A stretch of DNA of 64,000 nt from Typhlomys cinereus (GCA_023101885.1 JALPQD010000004.1:9681688-9745687); one strand, 5' to 3'. Counted from the stretch's first letter, positions 35,135 to 48,056 are shown. Notes: generated by a model from the letters alone, not told the origin. Translations and numbers: made by a program.

Positions 35135-35468
35135 TTTAATTAATTAATTTATTTTTTCTACTCATACAAACTTAATAGGTACCTTATTCTCCTCCCTTCC
35201 CCCCTCCCCGGATCCCCTTACTCCCTCCCCCCTTTCCCCTTCCTTTTCCCCCTTCCCTTTCTCCCAGTGCCCCCTCCCCCCTCCCTGGAGCATCCTTTAG
35301 TGTGAATGTCAAACTTCCCTCTTGATCCTCTTCTCTGATGAGGTGTAAGGACTCAGTAACATTGCCTAGAGTCCTTTCTTGTGTTCCCCTTTAGTAGAGG
35401 AACACTACTGTGGCTGTTAATCCCTTGCTTCTAAGGATCTTAGTTCCTGTGATCCATGCTGGACTTTG
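35135..35468 (-). mobile_element. L1 3' UTR insertion, minus strand, with 16-bp TSD
   Basis: The + strand begins with a T-rich tail (ttttttaattaatttatttt) and then the C-rich complement of the L1 G-rich tract (35190-35290). It ends with agaggaacactactgtggct and aaggatcttagttcctgtga, the complement of the L1 3' UTR at 62580-62645. It is flanked by aaacccttgaacattt at 35119-35134 and 35469-35484, a textbook target-site duplication. Confidence 0.9.
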
Positions 35469-35585
35469 AAACCCTTGAACATTTATAGACCTTTTCTTCT
35501 GCCTTGTAAAATGCAGAAGAGAGCTTACATACATGCAATGAGAGCTTACAATGTATTTCCTAGTATCTGAACATTTTAGTGGATG

Positions 35586-35775
35586 AAGCATGTGCTTGTA
35601 GTACAAGTGTGGGCATCTGAGTCCAAGCCCTCAGAGCTCACTAAAAAAGCTGAGCGTTCTGATGTGTGCTTGCAAAACTGGGCTGGTGAAAACAGGCAGA
35701 ACCTTGGGCCTTACTGGACATCTAACATAGCCTAATGGCTGAGTTCCAACAAAAGACTCTGCCTTAAAAAATAAG
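35586..35775 (+). repeat. B-type SINE remnant
   Basis: gatgaagcatgtgcttgtag, gagtccaagccctcagagct, tgatgtgtgcttgcaaaact and aagactctgccttaaaaaat look like a diverged B4/B3-type element lying directly upstream of the next SINE. Confidence 0.5.
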
Positions 35776-35781
35776 GTGGAT

Positions 35782-36007
35782 AACTGGAGAGATGGCATAA
35801 GGCCTTGTAGGCAAAAGAACCTGAGTTTGGATCCCCAGATCCCAGGTAAAAATGCTGGGTGGAACTGGTGGCAGATTATAATTCTGGTCCTGGAAGGTGG
35901 AACCTCGGAAACCCCAGAGTAAAGGTGAAGAAGGTAGAACAATACAGGATGATTCATAATATCACCTTTGGGTCTCCACAGGAATACACACTAAAGTGTC
36001 CTTGTGG

Positions 36008-36043
<36 letters not shown>
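35782..36043 (+). repeat. CA-tailed B2-headed SINE, older subfamily (best-preserved)
   Basis: The head is aactggagagatggcataag and gcaaaagaacctgagtttgg. The body has attctggtcctggaaggtgg, gaacctcggaaaccccagag, gtagaacaatacaggatgat and gtctccacaggaatacacac. The tail is (CA)17 at 36009-36043. It serves as a reference for this family in the window. Confidence 0.85.
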
Positions 36044-36046
<3 letters not shown>

Positions 36047-37389
36047 GGAAGGATCTTGAGGAACACCTGAAACTGACCTATTACATCCACACAAATATGT
36101 ACATATATCCACAACCACTATATATCACATAAAAATGTATGCATATACACACATGCATGTGCACAAATATAATCCTACTAAGATCTGTTTCTCCAAGACA
36201 AAAAGCCAAGGAAAAGTTCCTGATCTTAATTAAAATAATGGCAATAATTCCAAACAAAAAGTGAAATCCAAAACAAAGCAGAACACCCGAAGTCCCTCGG
36301 AGGATGCACACAAGTAAGTTTCAAGAAAAATGGGCCTTATACGTACAGACAAATTTCTTTGGCTGATAAGAGGCATATGAGAATTGATAACGATATTTCA
36401 GACACAGATGATTCCCAGGACTCCAGTTTGGACAGGAACATAATTGAGAAAGCCATTTGAGTGAGTAAGAACAATTTCATTTCAGTGATAAACAATATGA
36501 CTCTTCAGAACCAAACAGAAAAATAACTATTTTGGATACAGTTATGAAATATATTATCTGATCTCTTCCTCTTCCTCTTCTCAAAATGTCATTAGTATAT
36601 TCTCAAGAATATAGACATCAGGTCCAGGAAAATTGAGATAGAAAGATAAAAATTCAGTGAAAGTAAGTTCTGCCATTGATTTTCATAGTTGGAGATTTAA
36701 CTAATTGTGATCAGCACTAAAATTTAAAATCTCATGTTAAATTCTTAACATGAAAAATAAATTGCAAAGGAATGATGCTGTATAGATACTCAATGGATTG
36801 TTCACTGACTATCCTTCTGAAGGTCTGCTCCTGGGCAGATGTCTGGGACTGACAGTTATAGTTTACTCTCTCCTTATGTTTGTCAATCAGGGCTGGTGGA
36901 ATTCATGGACCAGATTTCACTGAACCAAATGTGTTTTGACAGAGAGCATGAAACTCACACTGGCAGAGGGCCCACATAGCATTATTATGTTGACTGCGTT
37001 GCTAAATTTGAAACGGAACTAATGTGGTAGCTCGTTTGCAGTGTTTTTCAGTGTGACTCTTCTTCGCATTATTTCTTAAAACCATTTGTAGGTAGATGTC
37101 TGAAGTATCATCTTCTACAGGTAAGAGTTTTGTAAATTTTCAATGACATAAAAGATAGTAAATTAAAACAAATTATAATTATATTAAGATATTATACTCT
37201 CATGCAAACAAGATAAAATGTTGAAGATAGATACAGGAAAATCTATGTCAAACAGCAATAATAAAATAACAAATTCCTCTGAATTAGGCAAACAAAACAG
37301 CAATGGCTTTTCTATAATGTTATAGAAAGCCAGTAAGTGAAATGAACACTCAGGGAAATTTTTTTTCCAGTTACTCCTCTGATGCCAAG
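36044..37389. other. Intergenic, nothing recognised
   Basis: Unique-looking AT-rich sequence with no gene or repeat supported. Confidence 0.5.
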
Positions 37390-37757
37390 ATGAATACATG
37401 ACCAACAATTTAAGGGAAATAGGAGTTTATTCTTAGTTTACAGTTTTTGGTTACAGTTCATCATTGTGATAGGAGAGTCTACATCAATACCAGAGCTGAG
37501 GTGACTGGCTGCACCAGATCCACAGAGAGCTGAAAGAGGCCCGTGCTTTGTAACTTTCCTGCCTGCTACAATACTGAACCAGCTCTCTCCATCTTACCCA
37601 CCAGCCCAGGCACTGGTCCACCCACAATAGACTGTCTTCCCACATCAATTAGATAATTTCCCTAAGGCAAGCTCAGTGCTTGCCTTAAGTAAATAACCCT
37701 TCACAAACAGGCTTAGACTTCAATTCTTAAGTTGGCTTCTGTAGTTAACTGCCATAG
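37390..37757. mobile_element. ~400-bp interspersed repeat, copy 3 (diverged)
   Basis: ccaacaatttaagggaaata, a ggagtttattctta block, ggttacagttcatcattgtg, gaaccagctctctcc, acccacaatagactgtcttc and a degenerate aagttggcttctgtagttaa end follow the same order as copies 1 and 2. Confidence 0.6.
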
Positions 37758-40700
37758 TGAGCCTATTCAGTTCTGTAAATTTGGCATCAAATATTATGGT
37801 GATTAAAAACTAGACAAATCAATGATCTCAAAACAGAACTCTGTAATGGTCAGTTGTTCTTAGAATCGGGGTAGGTAAACTGCTAATTTCTTACTTTCAA
37901 AGAGTCTATTAAGATCTAACATAACATTTAAAACTTTTATGACAACTGATATGTTATAATTAAACTATTACCATCTCTGATATTTCTGCTGTGTAACAGC
38001 ATGGAGAGATTTTAAGGCAAATGGAGTTGATGGTAAAATGAGCCAACTTTTCACATTTCCCTGAGCAGAACAAACTAGTTTCCAGCATTCTTGTGATGTC
38101 AGCCTGAAATGGAGAAGACAGTCCTCCAGGCTGAGAGACATTCTCCACATTAAGCATGATCCTGGGGAGACATGCTCACTGTGAGTGATACCACTCTCTG
38201 GGCAGGGGTTCTGGAGTGAATAAAAGGGAGAAAGCAAGTTGAGTATGACAAACATGCATGCATGCTTCTGTTGCTTTCTATTCTCCACCGTGAATATAAC
38301 ATGACCAGATCTCTCAAGTTTCTGCTTTGTAATCTCCTGACATGATAGACCATAACCTAAAATTTTGAGCTAGAACAAATCTGTTCTTCCTTCAGTGCAT
38401 TTTGTCAGAGTATTATACTGAATAAACTACAAAAATAAAGTAACACAAATTTTTTCTTTTCTTTTTCTTTTCTTTCTTTTTTTAAGATTTTGTTGACAAT
38501 GCACTGCAATAACACATAGGTAGCCCAGGTCTCACAAGGAAAGTCATCAGACAGGTCCCGGATGACTTGGTGAAGTTGACACTGTGGAGGCAGCAGCAGT
38601 GACAAGGGCAGTGGCGACTAATTATAAAGGTTACTAGAATTCCAAGAAATCTTTCACATTAACTGTGCTCAGGAGCATTAGTGACCAGTTTGCAAACAGA
38701 GCTCCCATCTTCATTTCTCATCAGATCAACAGGGAGCCAGGCTTCTACATGCTGTTTGAGGACAAGACACAAGGCATACATAGAAAAGTAGCATTATGAA
38801 TTAGGGAGCTAGCCAAGGGTGTTTAGCATGAAAGGTGACATTAAATGAAACAAAAAATCAGATGGCGATGGATGGTTCTGCACTTGGGAGATCACAGAGG
38901 GTCCACTGGCAAAAATACTGTCTGCTAATACCAATCATAGTATCAGACAGTAACCAAATAAAGTGAATTGCTTGAAATTATCCAGTATATAGCTGTTTAC
39001 AAAAAAGGGAAGACTGTGTCCAAATTTCATGTGTAATAGAATAGAAAAAGTAGCCTTTTTAGAGTAACCTTTAGAGAGGTTCTTTAGGGCCAAGATTCTA
39101 ATCAAAGACCCATTATAAGTGTAAGGGAGATAATAATTCCATTTTAACTTGTTCCAATTCTTATTTTCATACATAAGCATAAGATCTTGAAGCTCCCAAC
39201 TTTCAAGGATCATATTAAACATTTAAGTTTCCATGGAAAATCAGTTGCTCTACGAACTTCTTGTGTACATAAAGAAAAATAAGTTTAGGATGTTCTTTTC
39301 AAGGTTGAAAGATGTCTCATTTTTACTGTTTGAGTGAAGAAGTGGTATTTTAAACTTTATGCTCATGACATGTTAAGCAGAGTTTTACATATGATTCATG
39401 CACCATTACTGTTGAATAAAAAGCACTGACATTTTTGGTACATTTACACCTTTAGTCACCCACATGGGGTGTTTGTCCGTAAGAAGAAAAATCAGGTAAT
39501 TGGTGCCAATCATGTTTTTTTTTTTGCAGTCCTCTAAAGGACCTAGTGGGGGCAGCCAGTCCTTTCCAATGACTTCTATGTTACTGGAGAGGAGTAGTTC
39601 TGAATCACTCAGGAGAGAAGATCAAAACCAGGTTTGGGGATGAGGGTCAAGAATATGTGCCCAAAAAGCAAAATTTAAATTATTAAGATTGATTGCTGAT
39701 TTTGTAAAGAGGAAAAGTGAAATACAGGCAAGTATATTTTCCTGTCTTTTTGGAATTTATTGTTACATAGAATATCATGGCCATTAACAACTTTTCATGG
39801 GTCATGAGCACATCAGTCTTACTCAGAGTATCTTGAACCTGTGTACCCAATTGTTCTGAGTCTCCCCATTTTCAGTTCAAAGGCTGTATGAGTTTGTCTT
39901 ATGTTCCTATTCCCTGGTGGAAGGGACGGCACCATTAGCAGAGAGGAAAGCAATTTTTCAGGTGAAGAGCCTGGCATACCGGAAGTCTTTTAACCCTTCT
40001 CAAGCATAGAGCAAAGAAATCTGAAAAGGAGATTTCCAACAAGAGCTTTCCAACCAAGTTATCATTCTGGTCACAAGCCAGGAGCCTGCCCTTTGGAAGG
40101 ATTCTTTAGTTGCGTTTTATGGTTGTCTTGAGGATTAGAGTGAGACATTTTCATCCTTAAGAAAAGTAAAAATAAAGTAAAAACCATTAAAAAGCAAGAG
40201 AAGCAAAAAGGGGTATGCCTAGGGCCCCAACCCTTATGTGCTGGCTAAAGGGACTGAAGCTAATTGCAAGATAAGATCTAGGAGGCCCTGTTGTGGGTAG
40301 GCTAAGGAAGGGGGTTGTCCTGGGTCTGATTTATGATGCCACCACTAGTATCTCCTGGTCACATGTGATCATGCTGTTCCCTTGCCAGGATGAAAATGAA
40401 TGCACTGTTTTCTTTCACTAGACTTTGGGAGTCAATCTCTTGTATCAGTTTTCACTGTTGAATCCTTTTTCTGTGGCATCTTTGATTTTATTATCTTAGT
40501 CCCTTTATTCTTCTTATTTCATTTTTCTGGATCTCAAGTTGAAAAAAAGAATTACTCACATTCCTAAATTCAGTTGGTTCAAGAGTCCCAAGGAGAACAA
40601 CTGTCAGAGGACTATGGCTCCTCCTTATGGACTCTGTAGGAAGTTTTCATGCAGTATAAACTCAAAGAAGAGGAATGCAAGAATGAGGAAGTTCAAGTTA

Positions 40701-40944
40701 ATTTAACAGGGAAGGGGTTTGAGTAATTAGGGAGTGTTCTTAAACAATGTATTGATGTAATCACTATCTGCTTGGACAGAACACTATATTTGCTCCAGGT
40801 AATTCTGACATCTTATATAGTCTTTGTGTTTCCTAACTAAGCTTTTTCCAGGCCCTCCTGGGATCAGCAGATAATCTCAGGCCCCGCTATTTGTGTCAGA
40901 GTTTTTCATTGCCTAAGACTCTCGATATTCAGGCAAGGACTCTG
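37758..40944. other. Intergenic, nothing recognised
   Basis: About 3.2 kb of largely unique-looking DNA. It holds short TTTTC runs (38446-38484) and T9 at 39514. No exon, RNA gene or named repeat is supported. Confidence 0.45.
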
Positions 40945-41040
40945 CAGGAGAGCTGTGTAATGCTCAATGGAATAGCATTTGCCTCACATTGGCAAAACCC
41001 TGGCTTCCAATCCCAGCACAGAAAAAGATAAAAGTGAGCA
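40945..41040 (+). repeat. ID/B4-like SINE fragment
   Basis: gctgtgtaatgctcaatgga, atagcatttgcctcacattg and cttccaatcccagcacag resemble the ID-type sequence with a B-box-like word, followed by an A-rich tail. Confidence 0.5.
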
Positions 41041-41321
41041 CCATACAACTGAAGAGAATGAGTTGTGAAGGCACCAGTGAGCTTTTATGCCCTACTAATA
41101 GTTCACTCTTGATAACACTTAACAATCTTCAAGTTAATTTACATGAAGAAATACTTGAATAGATAAAATTACATACATACAAAAGTGATTAATTAACACT
41201 TTTGTCTCCTGTGTTGATAACTTTCTATTTTAACTAGGATTTCAACTTTAATCTCCTTTATGTAATCAGTTTCACTTCACAACTCACCTAATTTGAAGAA
41301 AAATTTAGGAAGTGACCCTCC

Positions 41322-41480
41322 CATGGGTCAGCAAGTTGATTTGATAGGTAAAGGCTCTTGCTGACATGAGTTCAATTCCCAGAACCCACATGATGAAAGG
41401 AAAGAACTTACTTCTCTTCTTGACCTTTACACAAACTCTGATGTACACATGTATACACACATATGCCCATATATAAAGAT
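41322..41480 (+). repeat. B2-like SINE
   Basis: catgggtcagcaagttgat, taaaggctcttgctgacatg, agttcaattcccagaaccca and then gatgtacacatgtatacaca. The head and B-box-like word are clear, though the element is diverged. Confidence 0.65.
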
Positions 41481-42699
41481 AAGGAATGTAAATCAAAATT
41501 TTTGAATCCTCCCCCTTCAAATACTTTCATATTTATTCCTTTGTGTTTAGGAGTTAGGTTCTGCATGTGGATCTCTTGCAGATTTATTCCAAGAATCACT
41601 TCCTCTTCTTCCACTCCTTGACCATCCCATCAATCAACTTGGAAAATCACATCCATTTCTCCAGGTAGATAAATTTATCTTCATAACATAGAACAAAGAA
41701 GTTAGTATATTCTACTCATGGGCCTCAGTTTGCCTAATCTGAAAATCAATCAGAGTGACTGCTTCTTGTCTCTGGAGACATTATTTGAGTTTGTCTCAAA
41801 TAAAGTCTAGAAGGGGAAGACATAAGAATGGTAGATGCTGTGTTTCCTGAAATCATCTGTGTTCTGGCTAACATATCTTGCTTAATGCCAGAGAAGGCTT
41901 TGTGCCAGAGGTATTACATAAAGCTTAATTACAGCAAGGAGGGTGGTCAAATACACTTCAGGGATGCAAAAAAGATTCCAAGAGCCTTCTGCATCCAAGA
42001 TGTTCTATGGGGGCATGGGAGGAATTTCCTTTGGTGGGTCTAGGTAACCTTGGTCTGAACTAGCTGGAAAAAAAAATATTGGTGTCAGCACAATTTGGGA
42101 GTACAGCCAAGAAAGCTTCCAAGCCCTCTAGATGGGCATTGCAGTGATGAAAGAACAGAAACCAAAACTTTAGCATCAGCTGCAAATGATGAGGGCTAAT
42201 GCCTGCAGACCAGATAGAATCAAGAGATGACTCATAGCACAGCAGATGGGAGAATCAAGTGATCACAGTGACCAGGGACTGAATGTATGTCCATGCACCT
42301 GTGTGTGACCTGCTGCCGTCTCCAGGAGACTATCAAGTTCCAGACAGCAGAGGAATTTTTTTCTGCCTTGCACAGATGTCTCAGCTGTGCCCATGTGAGG
42401 TTGCTTTCATTAATGCGATTTGTCTGGTTCACACAGACACTGAATTAGTGACCAATAAACTTTTGAATCTGTGATCAAGCATCTTACTGGCCATTTAATC
42501 TCCCTTGTTCTGACTTCATTTTCCCAACATTCCCCCCAGTATTGTCTTCTGAGACTTATGACCAGCTAGCTAGGTGTGACCTGGGATGTCAAGATTGGTC
42601 TCCATTCTTACTGCACCTGAAAAGCAGTGTTGTAGGAAGAAAGCATCAGTTGTTTCTCCAGGAGTGCACAGGACACTTTGAATAGCTACTTATAGCTGG
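41481..42699. other. Intergenic, nothing recognised
   Basis: Mixed-composition unique sequence. An AATAAA at about 42456 has no gene attached to it that I can see. Confidence 0.5.
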
Positions 42700-42870
42700 G
42701 CTACAGTGGTTCTCTGGGGTGGTCTTGGACCATGAGCATCAGCATTACTTGGGAACTTGTTATAAACTCAGTTCTCAGGCTCCACTCCAGAGTTATTGCA
42801 CGAGAATCTCGGGGGCAGCTTCAGCAGTCTATGTTTTAACGAGCTCTTCAGGTGTCTCATGCTATCCATT
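42700..42870 (+). mobile_element. MER5A-like (hAT-Charlie) fossil DNA transposon
   Basis: cagtggttctctggggtggt, gcatcagcattacttgggaa, cttgttataaactcagttct, caggctccactccagagtta, gagaatctcgggggcagc and gttttaacgagctcttcagg follow the order of the MER5A MITE. An element shared by placental mammals, so this segment is old. Confidence 0.75.
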
Positions 42871-44239
42871 GCTCCATCTGCCAGAGGGTTTGTATTTATT
42901 TTGTGTCAGGGAACAATACTCTAATTAAAGTTCATTTTCCAGGAGCAGTAGAGAAACAGAAAAGGGAAGGAAGGCAAAGCAAATTAACAGGGAAAACAGA
43001 TCATTTGATTTTGCTTTCTTTACTTTTCTTTTTTCCTTTAATAGACTACCAATGCAAATTCTTCTTGTTCATTTGCAACTCTAAATAAATATTTATTTCT
43101 CATTAGCTAGCTCTTGAAAACATTAGGAGGCTCTTGAAAACATTACAGGGGTTTATGAACCTCTCAGGCATTCTTCGGAGTGATTAGGATTTTACCATCA
43201 TGGTAACAATTCCACATTGTCTAATGAATTAGAATCTCAGCAGCTAGTTCGTAATACCAAGGAAATATCAAAGGCAAATCACATTAAGCAGAATGCATTG
43301 CCTTGGAACAGCTTGGGTCAGTGGAGAGCACTCAGATTTAAAACTTTTCTTAGCTCTGAGCATATTCACGCAACTGCAGCATGAACTTTCTTAGATTTTT
43401 TTCCATTTTTTTATTGCCATTTTCTATCTCTCTTCATACAGTAAAATTTAAATAAATCTTATATATATTTCAGCATGTATCCTTAAAATAAAAAATCTAG
43501 TAAAGCAATATCATCTATTTTCATTAGAAGGATATGCAGTACATATTGTCAAATTTTGAACAACTTTAAAGAGTTACACTTGTATAACATATACATAAGA
43601 TGTAAGATATATATATCTTAGTTTTTAAAATTTAAAGATTACACTTGTATAACATATACATAAGATATAAGATATATAGGTATATATAAATATATATAGG
43701 TATATGTAAGATATAGGATTTAGGTAGGCCTAAATCCAAACTTGCCCAATGACAAGGTCTAAACAAGTGCTGGGAAGATATAAAAACCGTTTTAAACTGA
43801 GCAGTATATTATGATCTGCTCCTAAATTCAAGATTGCTACTGTGCACAATCTCCACATTTCCAAGAGTAATATAGATGGGAGGAAATCACTTGTGCAATA
43901 TGACTGTCTCAAGACTTCTTATCTCATCTGTTATTCTGTGTTATACTTTTACAAATAGTTTTCACTGCACTCTCTGTAAGGTGTTATCCCTCTCCCAACT
44001 TCTGCTTTAGTTGAAAATCTGACCATCCATGAAGTCCAAGAGCAGTGATATTTTATAAGAATGCATTGTGGAGCACTGAACCTTCCTATTATCCAGTAAT
44101 CTTGTTCAATTTAGTCATTCAGGCAAGTTTCTTTTTTGTAGTCTTACTGGATTTATTTTAAAAATTATCTTACTTTAGAATCTTCGTTGTGTGTAAATAT
44201 AAAAAAATCTTAATTAAAACATATAAAAATCAACTTTGA
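42871..44239. other. Intergenic, with a 65-bp tandem duplication
   Basis: Contains an imperfect 65-bp tandem duplication around 43565-43690 that grades into TATA/GGTATA repeats. Otherwise unrecognised. Confidence 0.6.
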
Positions 44240-44525
44240 AGTATGTGAGGATGGCTTAGTAGATAAACCACTTGCCCTGAAACTACGGGGACAAGAGTTT
44301 GGATCCCTAGAATCCATGTAAAAGCTGCTAATTTGTGACAGTCACATGTAGTCTCACCACAGAGACAGGGAATTTCCAAGGCAAGCAAATCAGTGAAAGT
44401 AGAGTGATTGTGGAAGATATCCAACAACTTCAAACCTCCAAAAGTACATACATACTTGTTCACATGAGCCCTCATACATGTGTGTCCACATATAAGTAAT
44501 CACACTTACTACATATACACATGCC
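44240..44525 (+). repeat. B2/B3-like SINE
   Basis: gtatgtgaggatggcttagt, acaagagtttggatccctag (B-box-like), agtctcaccacagagacagg and cacatgagccctcatacatg. Diverged. Confidence 0.65.
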
Positions 44526-46218
44526 AGAAAAAAATTGAGTTTTCAGCATTCAGTTGAAATCCAAGGAACTTGTATGATGTAGAGTCTGACGATACTCAGC
44601 TGTACAGATGGTCTGCAAATATTTGCATGTAAAAATTGATTAGCAGCTATTGTCTACTTTCGGTAGTTAAAAATGTCTTAAAGTTTTATGGCTAACTATA
44701 TTCTCTGAAGATTTGTCTTTTTTCACCTGATATTTTCCCAAGTATTTATGGACATTTTTTACTACTTTCCTTGCATTTTTTTTTCTTCAGGGTTTGGTCA
44801 TCTTGTGAATGAGGAAAGAAAGAAGAAAGAAAGGGAGGAGAAGGAAGGAAAAATATTATTAAGTGGAGTAGCGAAGGAGAGAGAACATGTGAAGGTCCTC
44901 TTTACAGCTCCATCTCTATGTAAGTAAAGGTTTTGAAAAGTTCACTATGTTCTTGTTTCCATTTACTTACCTCTTTGCTTCTTAAATCTACACTCTTATT
45001 TCTGATATCAAAGTGTTAAAACTTATTTTCTAGAAGTCCTTGATGATCGGCATATTGAGTGCAATTATTTTCATTGTCATCTTTATTCTTTCCAAAACTG
45101 TCTATTCTTGATTTCTGAGATATTTATTACTTCGTTCCCAGTTCTCATCTCAGAGTCCTTTCCTCTCTCTTCCCCTTATTTCTTACATACCTGGAGTTCA
45201 GCTTACCGTTTTTCTGCCCTCAGCCAAAGCCATCATTGTCCTACTCAAATCAGAAGCAACTCCCGTGTTTCTCCTAAGGTAAGAACTTCAGAATCTGTCT
45301 CAATTATCTCTTGGCATTGATCACCCTTCTGTAACAACCTGCGTGCCTTGCAAATTCATACTTACAATGCAACAGGAATTGGGATCTTTGTCTCCATCAG
45401 GAGACTGAGTAGTCTCCAAACAGAAGTGCATTAAGAGAAGCTTGAAGTATTAAAATAAAGTAGTTGCATTCCTCTTTTGCTTTTAAGTACACATTTTTCA
45501 TTCAAAGAAAAGCAACTGAAATCATCTGGATTACTTAAGACCTCACTTAGGTTCTGGTAGCTGTCTCAGAGAGAGAATTACCATCTGGATCTGTTTTCAC
45601 GATCAAAATAACAACTATGAAGCTGAGATGGGAGGCATAGTCACATTAGCCGCCAAATCCAACATTATCTGCATACTAGGAGAACTGCCAGCTATTTTAG
45701 AACAGATCTAAGAAGCTATCGTAGATCTTAAAGAAATTAGGGGAAAAAGTGGGGGATTTGTGTTCTGCACACAACAAACTTTTATTACTTCACTTCTCCT
45801 TCACCTTCATGAATGCTCTTTATCACTTCTACATTTATATTGCAATATATTCATTATTATATCTATTATTACTATGGTTTCTCTTAGCTTGACAAGGTTA
45901 TACAAAGGTCATACAAACATTGTATAAAATGTATGCTTTAATATTAATAGAATTGGATTCTGAGGTAATGCATAAAATACCTTGACTAAAATCTTAGCAT
46001 AAATTCAATGTGTATTACTAATGACCTAATTAAGAGATCCAGTCATTTGTTAATGATTTTATTGTTTGATTAAAACCCTTATTTTGAATAATTTTAGTAA
46101 CTGGAGAAATCATGTCACCTAGATTAGAAGGAGAATTAGAAGGAGATAAAATGATTACCCTTATACATGATTTCATAAAAAGCACCTTTGATTTTTATTT
46201 ATTATTTTAGAATAGAAA
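44526..46218. other. Intergenic, nothing recognised
   Basis: A short purine run at 44811-44850. The rest is unrecognised AT-rich DNA. Confidence 0.45.
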
Positions 46219-47205
46219 ACTATTTTTTTAATTATTAATTTACAAACAAACTGGGCTAATGTCTTTGCCCATTAGGGAAATGTTGATTATAGCAGTCCTG
46301 TCTTGGCTGGAGTGTATTGGTCAGGTAGTACCTCATCCCACCTTTAGGCTCTTATAATCTAACAGCCTCCTCTTTCTTTAGGTTCCCTGATTCTTGGTAT
46401 AGGATAAGATGATATTCTATATTCTGGCCTGATGTGATTTTCTGCAACTTGGTTGAGATCTGAAAGCTTTCCTTATCCAAGCATTGAAAAAAGAAGTGTT
46501 TAGATGATGTTTACTATCAGTCTTTTATAGTTAAACTAGGATATTTATTTTTATCCATTTATATCCTTTTTACTATTATTTAGATATACTTATAGTACCA
46601 AGTATGATTTCCCTTACTTTGAGGGGGTAAGTACCCATTCAGAAAGTAATTGCTCTCCTATGGGTTTACATACCTTGGGCGCTCTCATAGAATCTTTTTA
46701 CTGGAATTGTAGTGGTTTAGATCAAAGGCCTAACCCAGTAGTTTATAGCATTCACTACTGGATTAGGCCTTTGATCTCTTTTTTCCCTAAGTACTTGCCT
46801 CTTTTTCTTTCCCCTCCCTTACCCTTTACTTCCCTTCCCTTATGGGCTTTTCTTTCATAGTGGCCATTTTATCTATTTACCTATATTTCTTTGTCTCCAA
46901 TATCTTGGGGTTTCCTTTCCCCTATACTCCAAGTTATGTTCCCATGTGGTTATAGTTGATATTAAAGTTGATATTATAAAAATTTCCCCTTGAGTATGTC
47001 ATTTTGAGGGCTTAGTACCAGGTTCCACTTACAAGGGAGAATATGTGATGTATGTATCTCTATCTGGATTACTTTGCTCCAAATAACTTCTTCTAACTCC
47101 ATCCATCCAGCAAATTTCATTAATTCATTTCTCTTAATGGAAACCTGAATAGTATTCCATTGTTTATATGTACCATATTTTCATTATCAATTCATCTATA
47201 CATCT
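46219..47205 (-). mobile_element. L1 3' UTR and ORF2 end, minus strand (Lx-like)
   Basis: The left end has T-runs as a reversed tail. It continues with catcccacctttaggctctt, accaagtatgatttccctta, cttgagtatgtcattttgag, tggattactttgctccaaat and agtattccattgtttatatg, the complement of the last ORF2 codons and 3' UTR. The same wording recurs at 50000-50290. It abuts an L1 piece in the opposite direction at about 47206. Confidence 0.8.
46719..46777. repeat. 23-bp inverted repeat (hairpin), 13-nt loop
   Basis: Arms 46719-46741 and 46755-46777 are complementary at 22 of 23 positions (agatcaaaggcctaa in the left arm). It lies inside the minus-strand L1 3' UTR. Confidence 0.95.
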
Positions 47206-47670
47206 GATAGAAGATTAATATCCAGAGTACACAAAGAACTCAAAAAAAATTAAACATCAATGGGGGTAAGCAGCTCAATTAAAAAAATGAAACTTAAAAG
47301 AAAACTTTTCCCAGGACAAACAATACCTTAAATGTTCCACCTCCCTAGCCATTAGAGAAATGCAAATCAAAACCACCCTGTGATATCATCTCACCTCAGT
47401 CAGAATGCCTAAAATCCAAAATACACAAATATTAGAGAGGATGCAAGTAGAAGGGAAACTTTATACATTGCTGGTGGGAATGCAGACTTGTATAGCCAAT
47501 ATGGAGATCAGTATGGTGGTTCCTAAAAAAGTTAAAAAGTGAAATGCCATATAACCCAACTATATCACTCCTGGGACTATTTCCAAAGAATGCATCATCT
47601 TACTATATATAGAAACATGTATATCCATGTTCCTTGCAGTTCTATTCACAACAGCAAAGTCATGTATCAG
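47206..47670 (+). mobile_element. L1 ORF2 C-terminal fragment, plus strand
   Basis: tccagagtacacaaagaact, ccattagagaaatgcaaatc, gatatcatctcacctcagtc, attgctggtgggaatgcaga and caacagcaaagtcatgtatc are classic late-ORF2 L1 words, matching 61540-61870. Stops and indels throughout. Confidence 0.85.
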
Positions 47671-48056
47671 TCTAAAAAAAGCATGCTTTAAAAAAGACAT
47701 CAAAATAAGCAATTAGAAGCAGTTCTATTGAGAGAATCTTAAGAATCTGCATAAAAATGTTGCAAAAAATGTAACACTCCTAATGCTGAGGAATCTAAAT
47801 CAGTTTATAATAGAAATATCTACACATCAACTTTGTGGGGAGAAAATTCATTCTAGGAAACTGATGGAATTTATGTGTCAATTAACAATTGAATGTTGAG
47901 AGAAAGTTATGTCATTTGCTTGTCAAAGACCTCCCAAAGTCTAGCATAAATCACAGGGGAGAAGGCTCCAGGTAGTAGGATTCTCAGAGGTAAGGGATTT
48001 AACAGTCATAATAGAGAGTTGCCATACTAACAAGAAATCTAAGAAAGGGCTCTGGG
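47671..48056. other. Unrecognised sequence between L1 pieces
   Basis: No L1 wording was found here, although L1 ORF2 lies before it and an L1 3' end after it. Confidence 0.4.
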
